Source: Prevotella sp. UBA2756 (GTDB lineage Bacteria > Bacteroidota > Bacteroidia > Bacteroidales > Bacteroidaceae). Taken from it: DNA of 32,709 nucleotides. Made by a program: the position numbers and the translations under genes. This document shows, one piece after another, positions 24,676-31,480 of the stretch. The stretch covers positions 80,371-113,079 of the forward strand of contig DEJE01000056.1 of assembly GCA_002353205.1 (NCBI GenBank), read 5' to 3'. Numbering within the stretch: the first letter of the stretch is position 1; each line of letters starts with the position of its first letter. The notes under the pieces are model-generated. The model had not been told where the DNA came from and made no database searches. It saw only the letters and a list, made by a program, of their open reading frames with translations.

Positions 24676-26493
24676 CTATTTTGTTGACAATGCTCGCAGG
24701 GCGCTGATGAGCGCGTCGTTCTCGCGCTTGTTCCTCACGGCAATGCGCACGTAGTTCTTGCCCTCGAAGGCCTTCTTGTAGGCGCAGTCCTTCACCAGGA
24801 TGTTGGCCTCGCGCAGCAACCGGATGGCCAGTTGCGACGACGAAATCGTCGCGTCGACCTCGCAGAGGAAGTAGTTGGCCTGTGTGGGGATGACGCGCAG
24901 GAAGGGTATCGACTGCAGTTCGCGCCCGAAGCGCTGGCGTTCGCGGAGGAACTTGCGGCAGGCAAGGTCGTAGTCGGCCGTATACTTGCCGAAAATCTGC
25001 ATGTAGTATTCGGCGAACGAGTTCAGGTTCCAGATCGACACGTCGCGTCTGACCGAGCGTATCAGCTCATCGTCGGCCGAGGCCAGCACGCCGAGGCGCA
25101 GCCCGGGCACGCCATACGACTTCGAGATGCTCTTCATCACCATCATGTTGGGGTTCGCCTCCAGTATGTCGTTGTGCAGGAGCGTGTTCATCGGGTAGCC
25201 TTCGGCGAAGTCGACGAAGCTCTCGTCCACGATGAGGCGCATCTTGCGCTCGCGGCACCAGGCAGCCAGCTCGATGACTTGCTCCTTGGCGATGAAGTTT
25301 CCCGACGGGTTGTCGGGGTTGATGAGCAGCAGCGTCTCCACGCGGTGCTCGGCAAAGAAGGTCATCAGGTCGTCGGCCGTGTAGCTGAAGTCCGCGTTCT
25401 GCGGCACCATCACCTCCACGTCTTCGGGTTTGCGGTTGGGATATTCCTCGAAGGTGGGGTAGACCACGCCCACACGTCCCGGCAGCTGCTCCATGACGGC
25501 CTTGATGAGCTCGGCGGCGCCGTTGCCCGGGACCACATATTGCTGGCGGATGCCGAAATATTTGCCTGCCAGCAGCGAGTTCACGCCCATGCCCGAGGGA
25601 TAGCTCGTCAGCAGCACGTCGAAGTTGGCCTTCAGTTCCTGCAGCATGCGGTGCGACGGGAAATAGGGGTTCACCAGATAGTTGAAGTCGAGCAGCTGGG
25701 GGAAGCGCCAGAAACCGCCGTAGCGCCGCGAATAGTTGCGCCACAGGTCTTCGCCCGAGGTGAAGATGGTCTCAGCGATGTCCAGGTCCTGCACGTCGTC
25801 AATCTCGTACCACTTCTCCTGTCCGATGTCGAGTGCCTTCAGGTCCGAGCGGTCGAGGAGCGTCACCACGCGCAGCACCTGCTCGTAGTACTCGTTGTTG
25901 CCCAAGGCGTGGCAGTAGGCTTCGAGGAAAGGCACGTAGACATCGCACGAGAAGGCGCGCGAGAACTTGTAGATGTTCACCGTCTTGTAGTACTGGTCTG
26001 CGTCCTCGTAGCGGAAGGCTTTCTTCGGAATGAAGTTCACGATGTTGCGGTCCTGGTCGATGCGCACCATCGTGCCGTCCATCCACGATTCATATTTCGC
26101 CACAAGGGCCACGTTGGCCTCCTCGTCGGCAAGGATCATGTCGAACAGGCGGTCGGAGAAGATGAGGTCGCTTTCTATCAGCAGCGTGTCGTCCTCCTGC
26201 AGCTGTTCCTTGGCCAGCGACAGCGAATAGATGTTGTTCGTCTTGTCGTAGACGGGGTTGTCAACGTATTCTATCGTCAGCACGTCGTCGTAGCGGTGAC
26301 CGATGTAGTCCTTCAGTTCCTGACCCTTGTAGCCAACGACGATGACCACGCGATTCAGCGCGAGCTGCGACAGCTGCCCCAGCAGACGGTCGATGAGCCT
26401 GACGCCGTTCACCGGCACCATGCACTTGGTGTTCTCCTTGGTGTATTCTCCCAGCCTGCGGCCCATTCCTGCCGCCAAGATGATTGCCTGCAT
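24676..26493 (-). CDS. LicC-like nucleotidyltransferase fused to PLP aminotransferase/decarboxylase
   Basis: A 605-residue two-domain protein. Residues 1-245 are a sugar-phosphate/phosphocholine nucleotidyltransferase: AIILAAGMGRRL at 3-14, substrate-side KCMVPVNG, Asp109 in IESDL, and EIDDVQDLDIA at 230-240, which has the form of the LicC metal site. Residues about 255-605 are a fold-type I PLP enzyme of the histidinol-phosphate aminotransferase/CobD type: NPDNPSG at 392-398, Asp423 in VDESF, Schiff-base Lys458 in SISKSYG and Arg466 in GLRLG. Known relatives of each half make CDP-choline-like donors and transaminate or decarboxylate phospho-amino acids. The fusion implies channelling from a phospho-amino compound to a CDP-activated one. 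It is the first gene of the operon with an ornithine-cyclodeaminase-like gene (13 bp gap) and licD. Which PLP reaction occurs cannot be told. Confidence 0.87.
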   Translation of the reverse strand: MQAIILAAGMGRRLGEYTKENTKCMVPVNGVRLIDRLLGQLSQLALNRVVIVVGYKGQELKDYIGHRYDDVLTIEYVDNPVYDKTNNIYSLSLAKEQLQEDDTLLIESDLIFSDRLFDMILADEEANVALVAKYESWMDGTMVRIDQDRNIVNFIPKKAFRYEDADQYYKTVNIYKFSRAFSCDVYVPFLEAYCHALGNNEYYEQVLRVVTLLDRSDLKALDIGQEKWYEIDDVQDLDIAETIFTSGEDLWRNYSRRYGGFWRFPQLLDFNYLVNPYFPSHRMLQELKANFDVLLTSYPSGMGVNSLLAGKYFGIRQQYVVPGNGAAELIKAVMEQLPGRVGVVYPTFEEYPNRKPEDVEVMVPQNADFSYTADDLMTFFAEHRVETLLLINPDNPSGNFIAKEQVIELAAWCRERKMRLIVDESFVDFAEGYPMNTLLHNDILEANPNMMVMKSISKSYGVPGLRLGVLASADDELIRSVRRDVSIWNLNSFAEYYMQIFGKYTADYDLACRKFLRERQRFGRELQSIPFLRVIPTQANYFLCEVDATISSSQLAIRLLREANILVKDCAYKKAFEGKNYVRIAVRNKRENDALISALRALSTK

Positions 26494-26556
26494 TGTTGTT
26501 CTTTGTTTTTATCTTTCGATAATCGACTGTTTTTCGGTCATTGACCAATTCAACTG

Positions 26557-26564
26557 CAAAATTA
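26557..26564 (-). promoter_or_regulatory. Promoter -7 box of the LicC/LicD operon
   Basis: On the minus strand the sequence reads TAATTTTG, an exact TAnnTTTG match 63 bp upstream of the ATG at 26493. No clear -33 box was found. Confidence 0.55.
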
Positions 26565-26748
26565 CAATTTTAATGTTACATTCTCTTCTTTTCAGCCGAA
26601 AAACTGCATTTTTACAGCCTGCCGCACTGCAAACAGCCGACCTTCCGCCCTTCTGACTGCACCCGACCGACGTGTCGACGATTCGCTCTGTCACCATGGT
26701 TCTCACAAATTCTTTTTACTACACGTGCTTTATTTCGACTTTTTTGTG

Positions 26749-26756
26749 TACATTTG
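26749..26756 (+). promoter_or_regulatory. Promoter -7 box of the sugar-dehydrogenase operon
   Basis: TACATTTG matches TAnnTTTG, 30 bp upstream of ATG 26787. A TTG inside this box opens a longer frame, but it cannot be the start codon if the box is the promoter. Between this box and the leftward one at 26557 no gene is seen. Confidence 0.6.
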
Positions 26757-26786
26757 CAACCGAAAGAATCAACCCAAAGAAACATT

Positions 26787-27737
26787 ATGGTATACAACGA
26801 ATTAGGAAAAACAGGCATGCGACTGTCAAACCTGGGATTCGGGGCTTCTTCGCTCGGCGGCGTCTTCCACGACATACGCGAGCAGGAGGGCGTCGAAGCC
26901 GTGCATGTGGCCGTGGACAACGGCATCAACTTCATCGATGTGTCGCCCTACTACGGACACCTGAAGGCGGAGACCGTGCTCGGAAAGGCACTCAAAGACA
27001 TTCCGCGCGACAAGTACTATCTCTCCACCAAGGTGGGACGCTACGGCAAGGACGGCGTCAACCTGTGGGACTACTCGGCCGAACGCGTCACACAAAGCGT
27101 CTACGAGAGCATGGAACGGCTCAACATCGACTACATCGACCTCATCAACGTGCACGACGTGGAGTTCCAGGCGGACCGCGAGGGGGGCCTGCAGAAGATT
27201 GTCGACGAGACGCTCCCCGCACTGACAAAACTGCGCGACGAGGGCATCGTCAGGCACGTGGGCATCACAGACCTGCAGCCCGAGAACCTGCGATGGGTCA
27301 TCGAGCACTCGCCCGAGGGCACCGTGGAGTCCGTGCTCTGCTTCTGCCACTACAGCCTGAACGACGAACTGCTGCTCGACTACCTGCCGTTCTTCGAGGA
27401 GCGAGGCATCGGCGTGGTCAACGCGTCGCCATTCTCCATGGGACTGCTCTCAAGCCGAGGCGCGCCCGGCTGGCATCCCGCCCCCGAAGCGCTGAAGGAT
27501 GCGTGCCGCAAGGCTGCCGAGCACTGTGCCGCCAAGGGCTATCCCATCGAGAAGCTGGCCGTGCAATACAGCACCAACCTCAATCCGCGCATCGCAACGA
27601 CGCTCTTCAGCTCGGCCAATCCGAAGAACGTGCTGAAGAACATCGCCTACGTGAACGAGCCCATCGACGAACAACTGGTCAGCGAAGTGCAGCAGATCAT
27701 CGGCGACCAGATGCGCGTCAGGTGGAAGAACACCTAA
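26787..27737 (+). CDS. Aldo/keto reductase, L-galactose/L-fucose 1-dehydrogenase type
   Basis: A 316-residue cytosolic aldo/keto reductase. The catalytic tetrad is visible: Asp51 and Tyr56 in NFIDVSPYYG, Lys82 in LSTKVGRYG and His123 in INVHDVEF. The protein resembles plant L-galactose dehydrogenase along most of its length as I recall that sequence (GFGASxLGxVF, SPYYG, TKxGRY, HDxEF, CHYxxND, ASPxxMGLL, PxWHPA). The likely reaction is oxidation of L-galactose or L-fucose at C1 to the lactone with NAD(P)+. The start at ATG 26787 gives the family N-terminus MVYNELGKTGM. It is followed 16 bp later by an amidohydrolase-type lactonase gene and then an alcohol dehydrogenase gene. A D-threo-aldose dehydrogenase role is the main alternative. 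Confidence 0.87.
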   Translation: MVYNELGKTGMRLSNLGFGASSLGGVFHDIREQEGVEAVHVAVDNGINFIDVSPYYGHLKAETVLGKALKDIPRDKYYLSTKVGRYGKDGVNLWDYSAERVTQSVYESMERLNIDYIDLINVHDVEFQADREGGLQKIVDETLPALTKLRDEGIVRHVGITDLQPENLRWVIEHSPEGTVESVLCFCHYSLNDELLLDYLPFFEERGIGVVNASPFSMGLLSSRGAPGWHPAPEALKDACRKAAEHCAAKGYPIEKLAVQYSTNLNPRIATTLFSSANPKNVLKNIAYVNEPIDEQLVSEVQQIIGDQMRVRWKNT

Positions 27738-27770
27738 CTATGAACTGTGAACTATGAACCATGAACTGAG
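27736..27770 (+). repeat. Five tandem 7-bp repeats spanning a start codon
   Basis: AACTATG, AACTGTG, AACTATG, AACCATG and AACTGAG run head to tail from the stop of the aldo/keto reductase gene into the first codons of the amidohydrolase. The used ATG (27754) is in copy 3. Because the unit is 7 bp, successive ATG/GTG triplets fall in different frames. A shorter relative (CTGTCAACTATCAACTA) lies at about 9165-9181. Confidence 0.65.
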
Positions 27771-28686
27771 AATAATCGACGCGCACAGCCATCTGTGGCT
27801 GAAGCAGGACACGACATGGAACGGGAAGGTCATCCGTTCGATGGAAAACGGACGATCGATGTTCCTCGGCGAGGAGGTGCAGATGGTGCCGCCATTCATG
27901 ATCGACGGCAAGAACTCGGCCGAGGTGTTCCTCTCCAACATGAACTATGCGCAGGTGTCGGCAGCCGTCGTCACCCAGGAGTTCATCGACGGCATTCAGA
28001 ACGACTACCTGCAAGAGGTACAGGCGCGCTATCCTGACCGCTTCCTGGTCTGCGGCATGGCCGACTACTTCAACGACGGCTTCGCCGAAGAAGCGCAACG
28101 GCTGATGGACGAACGCGGATTCCGTGCCATCAAGATCCCGGCACACCGCCTGATGCTCGACGACCGCCGCGTCTGGATGACCTCGGACGAGATGATGCGC
28201 ATGTTCCACATGATGGAAGACCGCGGCTGCATCTTCTCCGTTGACCTCGCCGACGGCGATACGAACGTGGCGGAAATGAAGGAAATCATCCAGGAATGCC
28301 CTCGGCTGAAGATAGCCATCGGTCACTTCGGCATGCCCACGACCGAACACTGGCACGAACAGATCCGTCTGGCGCAGAACGACAACGTCTTCATAGAGTC
28401 CGGGGGCATCACCTGGCTCTTCAACAGCGAGTTCTACCCCTTCAAAGGAGCCATACGCGCCATACGAGAGGCCATCGACATCTGCGGCATCGAAAAACTG
28501 ATGTGGGGATCCGACTATCCGCGCACCATCACCGCCATCACCTACCGCATGTCCTACGACTTCGTGCTGAAGAGCAACGAGCTCACCGACCACGAGAAGC
28601 TGCTGTTCCTCGGAGAGAACGCCCGCCGTTTCTACGGCTTCACCCACCTCGTCTCTCTCCCATACATCAAGAACATGTCGGAATAG
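27754..28686 (+). CDS. Amidohydrolase-2 family lactonase
   Basis: A 310-residue TIM-barrel amidohydrolase (PF04909 type) with the metal ligands His11 and His13 in IDAHSHLW, His191 in IAIGHFGMP and Asp254 in LMWGSDYPR, and the family C-terminal motif GENARRFYGF. There is no signal peptide, so it is cytosolic. Relatives include L-fucono- and L-rhamnono-lactonases and decarboxylases of the same fold. With a lactone-forming aldose dehydrogenase 16 bp upstream, hydrolysis of an L-galactono- or L-fuconolactone to the free acid is the most economical reading. The start lies in a heptamer repeat; ATG 27754 gives MNHELRIIDAHSH, a normal family N-terminus. Confidence 0.85.
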   Translation: MNHELRIIDAHSHLWLKQDTTWNGKVIRSMENGRSMFLGEEVQMVPPFMIDGKNSAEVFLSNMNYAQVSAAVVTQEFIDGIQNDYLQEVQARYPDRFLVCGMADYFNDGFAEEAQRLMDERGFRAIKIPAHRLMLDDRRVWMTSDEMMRMFHMMEDRGCIFSVDLADGDTNVAEMKEIIQECPRLKIAIGHFGMPTTEHWHEQIRLAQNDNVFIESGGITWLFNSEFYPFKGAIRAIREAIDICGIEKLMWGSDYPRTITAITYRMSYDFVLKSNELTDHEKLLFLGENARRFYGFTHLVSLPYIKNMSE

Positions 28687-28730
28687 CCCCTCCGTCCCAT
28701 CCGTTGCCCCCGCGTCCCGTCCGTCCCGTC

Positions 28731-28862
28731 TGTTGCAACCGTGTTGCAACTCCAAAAGTCCCGTCTGTTGCAACCGCGTTGCAACTCAAAAAGTCCAGTA
28801 TGTTGCAACCGCGTTGCAACTCCAAAAGTCCAGTATGTTGCGGTATCACCGCAACCCTCATC
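28731..28862 (+). repeat. 35-bp tandem palindromic repeats, three copies plus a diverged fourth
   Basis: Copies start at 28731, 28766 and 28801 with a period of exactly 35 bp, and a partial copy begins at 28836. Each full copy carries GTTGCAAC-CGC/CGT-GTTGCAAC and then an unpaired TCCAAAAGTCC segment. The diverged copy has GTTGCGGT-ATC-ACCGCAAC, so the 8-3-8 hairpin is kept although the sequence changed. The array fills the 190-bp gap before the alcohol dehydrogenase gene. The preceding bases (28687-28730) are C-rich with CCGTCC/CCGTCCC units. Confidence 0.8.
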
Positions 28863-28876
28863 AAAAAAAAGAAAAA

Positions 28877-29896
28877 ATGAAAGCAATACAAATAACCGGC
28901 CTCGAAGCAATGGCCGTCATCGAAATGGAGAAGCCTGAGCTGCAGAGCGGCGAGGTGCTTCTGAAAATGAACTATGTTGGCTTCTGCGGAAGCGACCTGA
29001 ACACCTTCCTCGGCAGAAACCCAATGGTCAACATGCCCGTCATTCCCGGACACGAGGTCAGCGCAACCATCGTTGCCGTGGGGAACAACGTCCCTGACAC
29101 GCTCAGCGTGGGCATGGACGTCACCGTCGACCCATACAGCAACTGCGGACACTGCGCAGCATGCCGCAACGAGCGCGCCAACGCCTGCGAGCACAACCAG
29201 ACGCTCGGCGTGCAGCGCAACGGAGCCATGCGCGAATACCTCACCATGCCGTGGCAGAAGATCATCCCGGCCGACGGGCTCACGAAGAGGGAGATAGCCC
29301 TCATCGAGCCCATGAGCGTAGGGTTCCACGCCGTCAACCGCGCAGAGGTGACCGACATCGACCGCGTGCTGGTCATCGGATGCGGAATGATAGGCATCGG
29401 AGCCATCGTCAGGGCAAGTCTAAGGGGCGCTACCGTCATCGCAGTCGACCTCGACGACGACAAGCTGGCGCTGGCCCGACGCATGGGAGCGCAGTATGTC
29501 GTCAACAGCAAAACCGACGACCTCCACAAACGCCTGCAGGAAATCACCGGCGGGCTGGGACCCGACGTCGTCATCGAGGCCGTGGGCAGCCCGTTCACGC
29601 AGAACGAGGCCGTCAGCGAGGTGGCTTTCACCGGCCGCATCGTCTTCATCGGTTACGCCAAGGCAACGACAGAGTTCGTCACCAAACTGTTCGTACAGAA
29701 AGAGCTCGACGTGCGCGGCTCGCGCAATGCCAAGCCCGCCGACTTCCGAGCCGTCATCCACTACATGCAGCACCACCGCGACTACCCGAAGGACGAGCTC
29801 ATCTCTGCTGTGGCACGTCCCGAAGAGGCGAGCGATGCCATGCGGCAGTGGGCGGCAGCACCAGCTAAGGTGTTCCGGGTGCTCGTGGAGTTCTGA
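28877..29896 (+). CDS. Zinc-dependent medium-chain alcohol/polyol dehydrogenase
   Basis: A 339-residue cytosolic medium-chain dehydrogenase/reductase of the sorbitol or threonine dehydrogenase type. Catalytic-zinc ligands are Cys37 in GFCGSDL and His59-Glu60 in IPGHE. The four structural-zinc cysteines are Cys90, 93, 96 and 104 in SNCGHCAACRNERANACEH. The NAD-binding motif is VIGCGMIGIGA. The start at ATG 28877 gives the family N-terminus MKAIQITG. A longer open frame extends back into the 35-bp repeats and is rejected as coding. Placed after a lactone-forming dehydrogenase and a lactonase, it may oxidise the resulting aldonate (for example L-galactonate at C5). This is inference; a separate polyol dehydrogenase is possible. 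It converges with the HU-like gene, only 5 bp apart. Confidence 0.87.
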   Translation: MKAIQITGLEAMAVIEMEKPELQSGEVLLKMNYVGFCGSDLNTFLGRNPMVNMPVIPGHEVSATIVAVGNNVPDTLSVGMDVTVDPYSNCGHCAACRNERANACEHNQTLGVQRNGAMREYLTMPWQKIIPADGLTKREIALIEPMSVGFHAVNRAEVTDIDRVLVIGCGMIGIGAIVRASLRGATVIAVDLDDDKLALARRMGAQYVVNSKTDDLHKRLQEITGGLGPDVVIEAVGSPFTQNEAVSEVAFTGRIVFIGYAKATTEFVTKLFVQKELDVRGSRNAKPADFRAVIHYMQHHRDYPKDELISAVARPEEASDAMRQWAAAPAKVFRVLVEF

Positions 29897-29901
29897 ACGG
29901 A

Positions 29902-30372
29902 TCAGGGTCGCCTCACCCATCCGCCGCGGCGGATGCGCTTCGTCTGGCGGCCCTGAGCATCGTAGAGCGATACCTGTTCCAGGTGGCAGTGGTCGGTAAA
30001 CGGGCGCCGCAGGCGTCCGGTGAGCGGGTCGCGATGCCCCTGAGGCAGGTATTTGCACACCACTCCCTTCACATGGCGTTGCACGCTGAATTCGTCGGGA
30101 TGCTCCACACAAACGCTGCGGATGCTCAGGTAGAGCTTGCCAAGCTCGCCGAGCGATACCACGCGACCTTCCTTCAGCTCGCGAAGCAGCACGTCGTGGA
30201 GCGCTGTCAGAACGGCGCGCACGTCGGCACGCGTCGCCGTGCAGCTCGCCTGAACCAGACGTTCTATCTCGTCCAGACGCAGCTCCTCGCCGCGCAACGT
30301 GTGCGCGTACCATTTACCATACGATTGATGACTCTTGATTTGATACTTGTTGAGTGTAAATCTTAGCGACAT
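29902..30372 (-). CDS. HU-like DNA-binding protein (Bacteroidetes HU-related family)
   Basis: A 156-residue protein with a diverged HU/IHF fold, residues about 1-120. It starts MSLRFTLNKYQIK, followed by SYGKWYAHTLRGEELRLDEI and GRVVSLGELGKLYLSI, the pattern of Bacteroidetes HU-related proteins. It is longer than classical HU (about 90). The extra basic C-terminal tail (about 120-156, ending RRGGWVRRP) may add DNA contacts. It is probably a nucleoid-associated or DNA-architectural protein; its specific target is unknown. It has its own promoter at 30425-30455, in a clean TTG-N20-TACCTTTG form, and stands alone beside the phage/IS region. Confidence 0.82.
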   Translation of the reverse strand: MSLRFTLNKYQIKSHQSYGKWYAHTLRGEELRLDEIERLVQASCTATRADVRAVLTALHDVLLRELKEGRVVSLGELGKLYLSIRSVCVEHPDEFSVQRHVKGVVCKYLPQGHRDPLTGRLRRPFTDHCHLEQVSLYDAQGRQTKRIRRGGWVRRP

Positions 30373-30424
30373 AGTCTCTTCGTTTTAAAGGTTATACTAC
30401 GTTTATTCCATTCTCTTGCGTTGG

Positions 30425-30455
30425 CAAAGGTATGCTTTTCGATTGCCCTTTGCAA
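30425..30455 (-). promoter_or_regulatory. Promoter of the HU-like gene
   Basis: On the minus strand TTG (30455-30453), a 20-nt spacer and TACCTTTG (30432-30425) match the Bacteroidetes promoter. The ATG at 30372 is 52 nt downstream of the -7 box. Confidence 0.75.
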
Positions 30456-30493
30456 GCTCGACGTATGTATGAATGTGGATAGTGACTTGCAAT

Positions 30494-30581
30494 ATCATTT
30501 AAATTGCCAACCAAAACAAATAGAATTACCTACCAATACAAATGAAATTGCACAGCAAAACAAATGAAACGGCTCCGCAAC
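30494..30581 (+). repeat. 22-bp direct repeats, iteron-like
   Basis: ACAAAT-[A/G]-AA blocks begin at 30516, 30538 and 30560, a period of exactly 22 bp. The preceding 22 bp (30494-30515) look like a fourth, more diverged copy. The sequence is AT-rich and non-coding. The 22-bp phasing (two helical turns) is typical of protein-binding iterons, but nothing else here indicates an origin. Confidence 0.55.
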
Positions 30582-30875
30582 TGAATTCTTTTCCCAAGCC
30601 ATCCACAGCCTGCAACCCTCCCAGAAACCATCGCGTGGCACCCCTAAAAGCATGCCTCTGTCCCCTTTCCCCCATTTTTAACGCCCGATTACTTGCTTAT
30701 ATCAGTTTTTTATTCTTATCTTTGCAACAGATTCTCAATATCCACCTTATCGTTCTGTCCGCCGTTCCCGGCTTTGTAGGCTTGTGTGTCCTTGGCTCTC
30801 GCTTCATGGATAGTATTGAAAACGACTGCAAACGCGGAACAACCTACTACGACATTCATGGTTGATTCTCAAACC
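30582..30875 (+). other. Non-coding stretch with an orphan promoter
   Basis: No recognisable gene. At 30693-30724 there is a good promoter, TTG-N21-TATCTTTG, directed rightward. Downstream, the only in-frame possibility with an ATG is a 19-codon peptide at 30808-30867 (MDSIENDCKRGTTYYDIHG), for which I recognise no family. A small RNA or a leftover promoter of a lost gene are equally possible. Confidence 0.5.
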
Positions 30876-31197
30876 TCACCTCGCCCTTGACGTGTGGCTG
30901 GACAGTGATAGGGGCAAAAGCCTCATGCGCTCCCACTCGCCTTCGTCCGCGGCTTCGCTCTGTGCCGAATAGGCTTTGCAGATTTCTTCAGACTCTTCGG
31001 GTAGTCGTCGGCAAACTCCATCAGCGACAAACCAAACACTTTCTGCTCCGAGGCACAGACCGACACAACGCAGCACCAAAGAGACGTGCAAAGATCGCTA
31101 AAGCTACCAGCATCCATCTCCGTCACCTCCTTGTCAGTCTCATGCTTGAAGCCCTACACGGGTACGTCACACCGTTAACAATAATCTCAACCTTCAT
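30876..31197 (-). pseudogene. Decayed phage tail-assembly-chaperone-like gene
   Basis: Reading leftward from ATG 31197, the protein begins MKVEIIVNGVTYPC. After a frame change it continues GFKHETDKEVTEMDAGSF and SDLCTSLWCC, through SLMEFADDYP, and after a second frame change EESEEICKAYSAQSEAADEGE, ending at a stop at 30876. As I remember them, Bacteroidales phage tail chaperone-like proteins share this pattern, with a conserved segment between YPCR and FKxET that is missing here. At least two frameshifts and a deletion make it a pseudogene. It lies just downstream of a tail-tube-like remnant, the usual phage order, which supports the call. Confidence 0.6.
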
Positions 31198-31213
31198 AAA
31201 TAAAAAACGTTCA

Positions 31214-31313
31214 GTAAACGGTCGTACCACGACCGTAAAAAGCATTCTCAACCCTTCCGTCATGTAAACGGTCGTATCACGACCGTAAAAAGCATTCTCA
31301 ACCCTTACGACAT
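31214..31313 (+). repeat. 50-bp tandem duplication with hairpin
   Basis: Bases 31214-31263 and 31264-31313 are two copies of a 50-bp unit with about four differences. Each contains the palindrome ACGGTCGT-ACC/ATC-ACGACCGT, an 8-3-8 hairpin, followed by AAAAAGCATTCTCAACCCTT. The duplication lies between two phage-gene remnants. Confidence 0.75.
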
Positions 31314-31480
31314 CGGCGCCGTCGAACCATCACCCTTGCTCTTGCCAGGATAAACGTTAGGCGCACCGTCGTTCTCCAGACAGATACTGTAAGTAGCATC
31401 GTCCTGAGCAGGACTGCTCTCCTCAAGGCTCGTTTGAAGGTAAGGAGTGGCATCACCCTCACGCTCGAAGCCCTTCACCT
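31305..31480 (-). pseudogene. 3' fragment of a phage major tail (tube) protein gene
   Basis: Leftward frame ending at a stop at 31305, with EVKGFEREGDATPYL, then TSLEESSPAQDDATYSICLE and NDGAP. From memory, Bacteroidales phage tail-tube proteins end with a similar block (TSLEExxPAQDDxxYSIxLENDG). The N-terminal part is absent: at about 31480 homology stops where a head-protein fragment in the opposite orientation begins. It is followed leftward by the tail-chaperone remnant, the canonical order of tail genes. Confidence 0.55.

Noticed and set aside
22901..26500. Phosphonate biosynthesis cluster
   Set aside because: A nucleotidyltransferase-transaminase fusion can occur in phosphonate pathways, but there is no PEP mutase or phosphonopyruvate decarboxylase in the window, so it is mentioned only as a parallel.
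28731..28862. CRISPR-like array of regularly spaced palindromic repeats
   Set aside because: The segments between the palindromes are nearly identical, not unique spacers, the unit is only 35 bp in total, and no cas genes are nearby.
28733..28876. 48-residue N-terminal extension of the alcohol dehydrogenase
   Set aside because: It is a translation of the 35-bp repeats and gives a cysteine-rich nonsense sequence. MKAIQITG at 28877 is the family start.
30494..30581. Origin of replication based on iteron-like repeats
   Set aside because: No initiator gene, DnaA-box cluster or partition genes are seen, so only the repeats are reported.
30887..31267. Rightward open frame of 126 codons across the phage remnants
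   Set aside because: The opposite strand shows recognisable, frame-broken phage tail-chaperone sequence, so this frame is a shadow.
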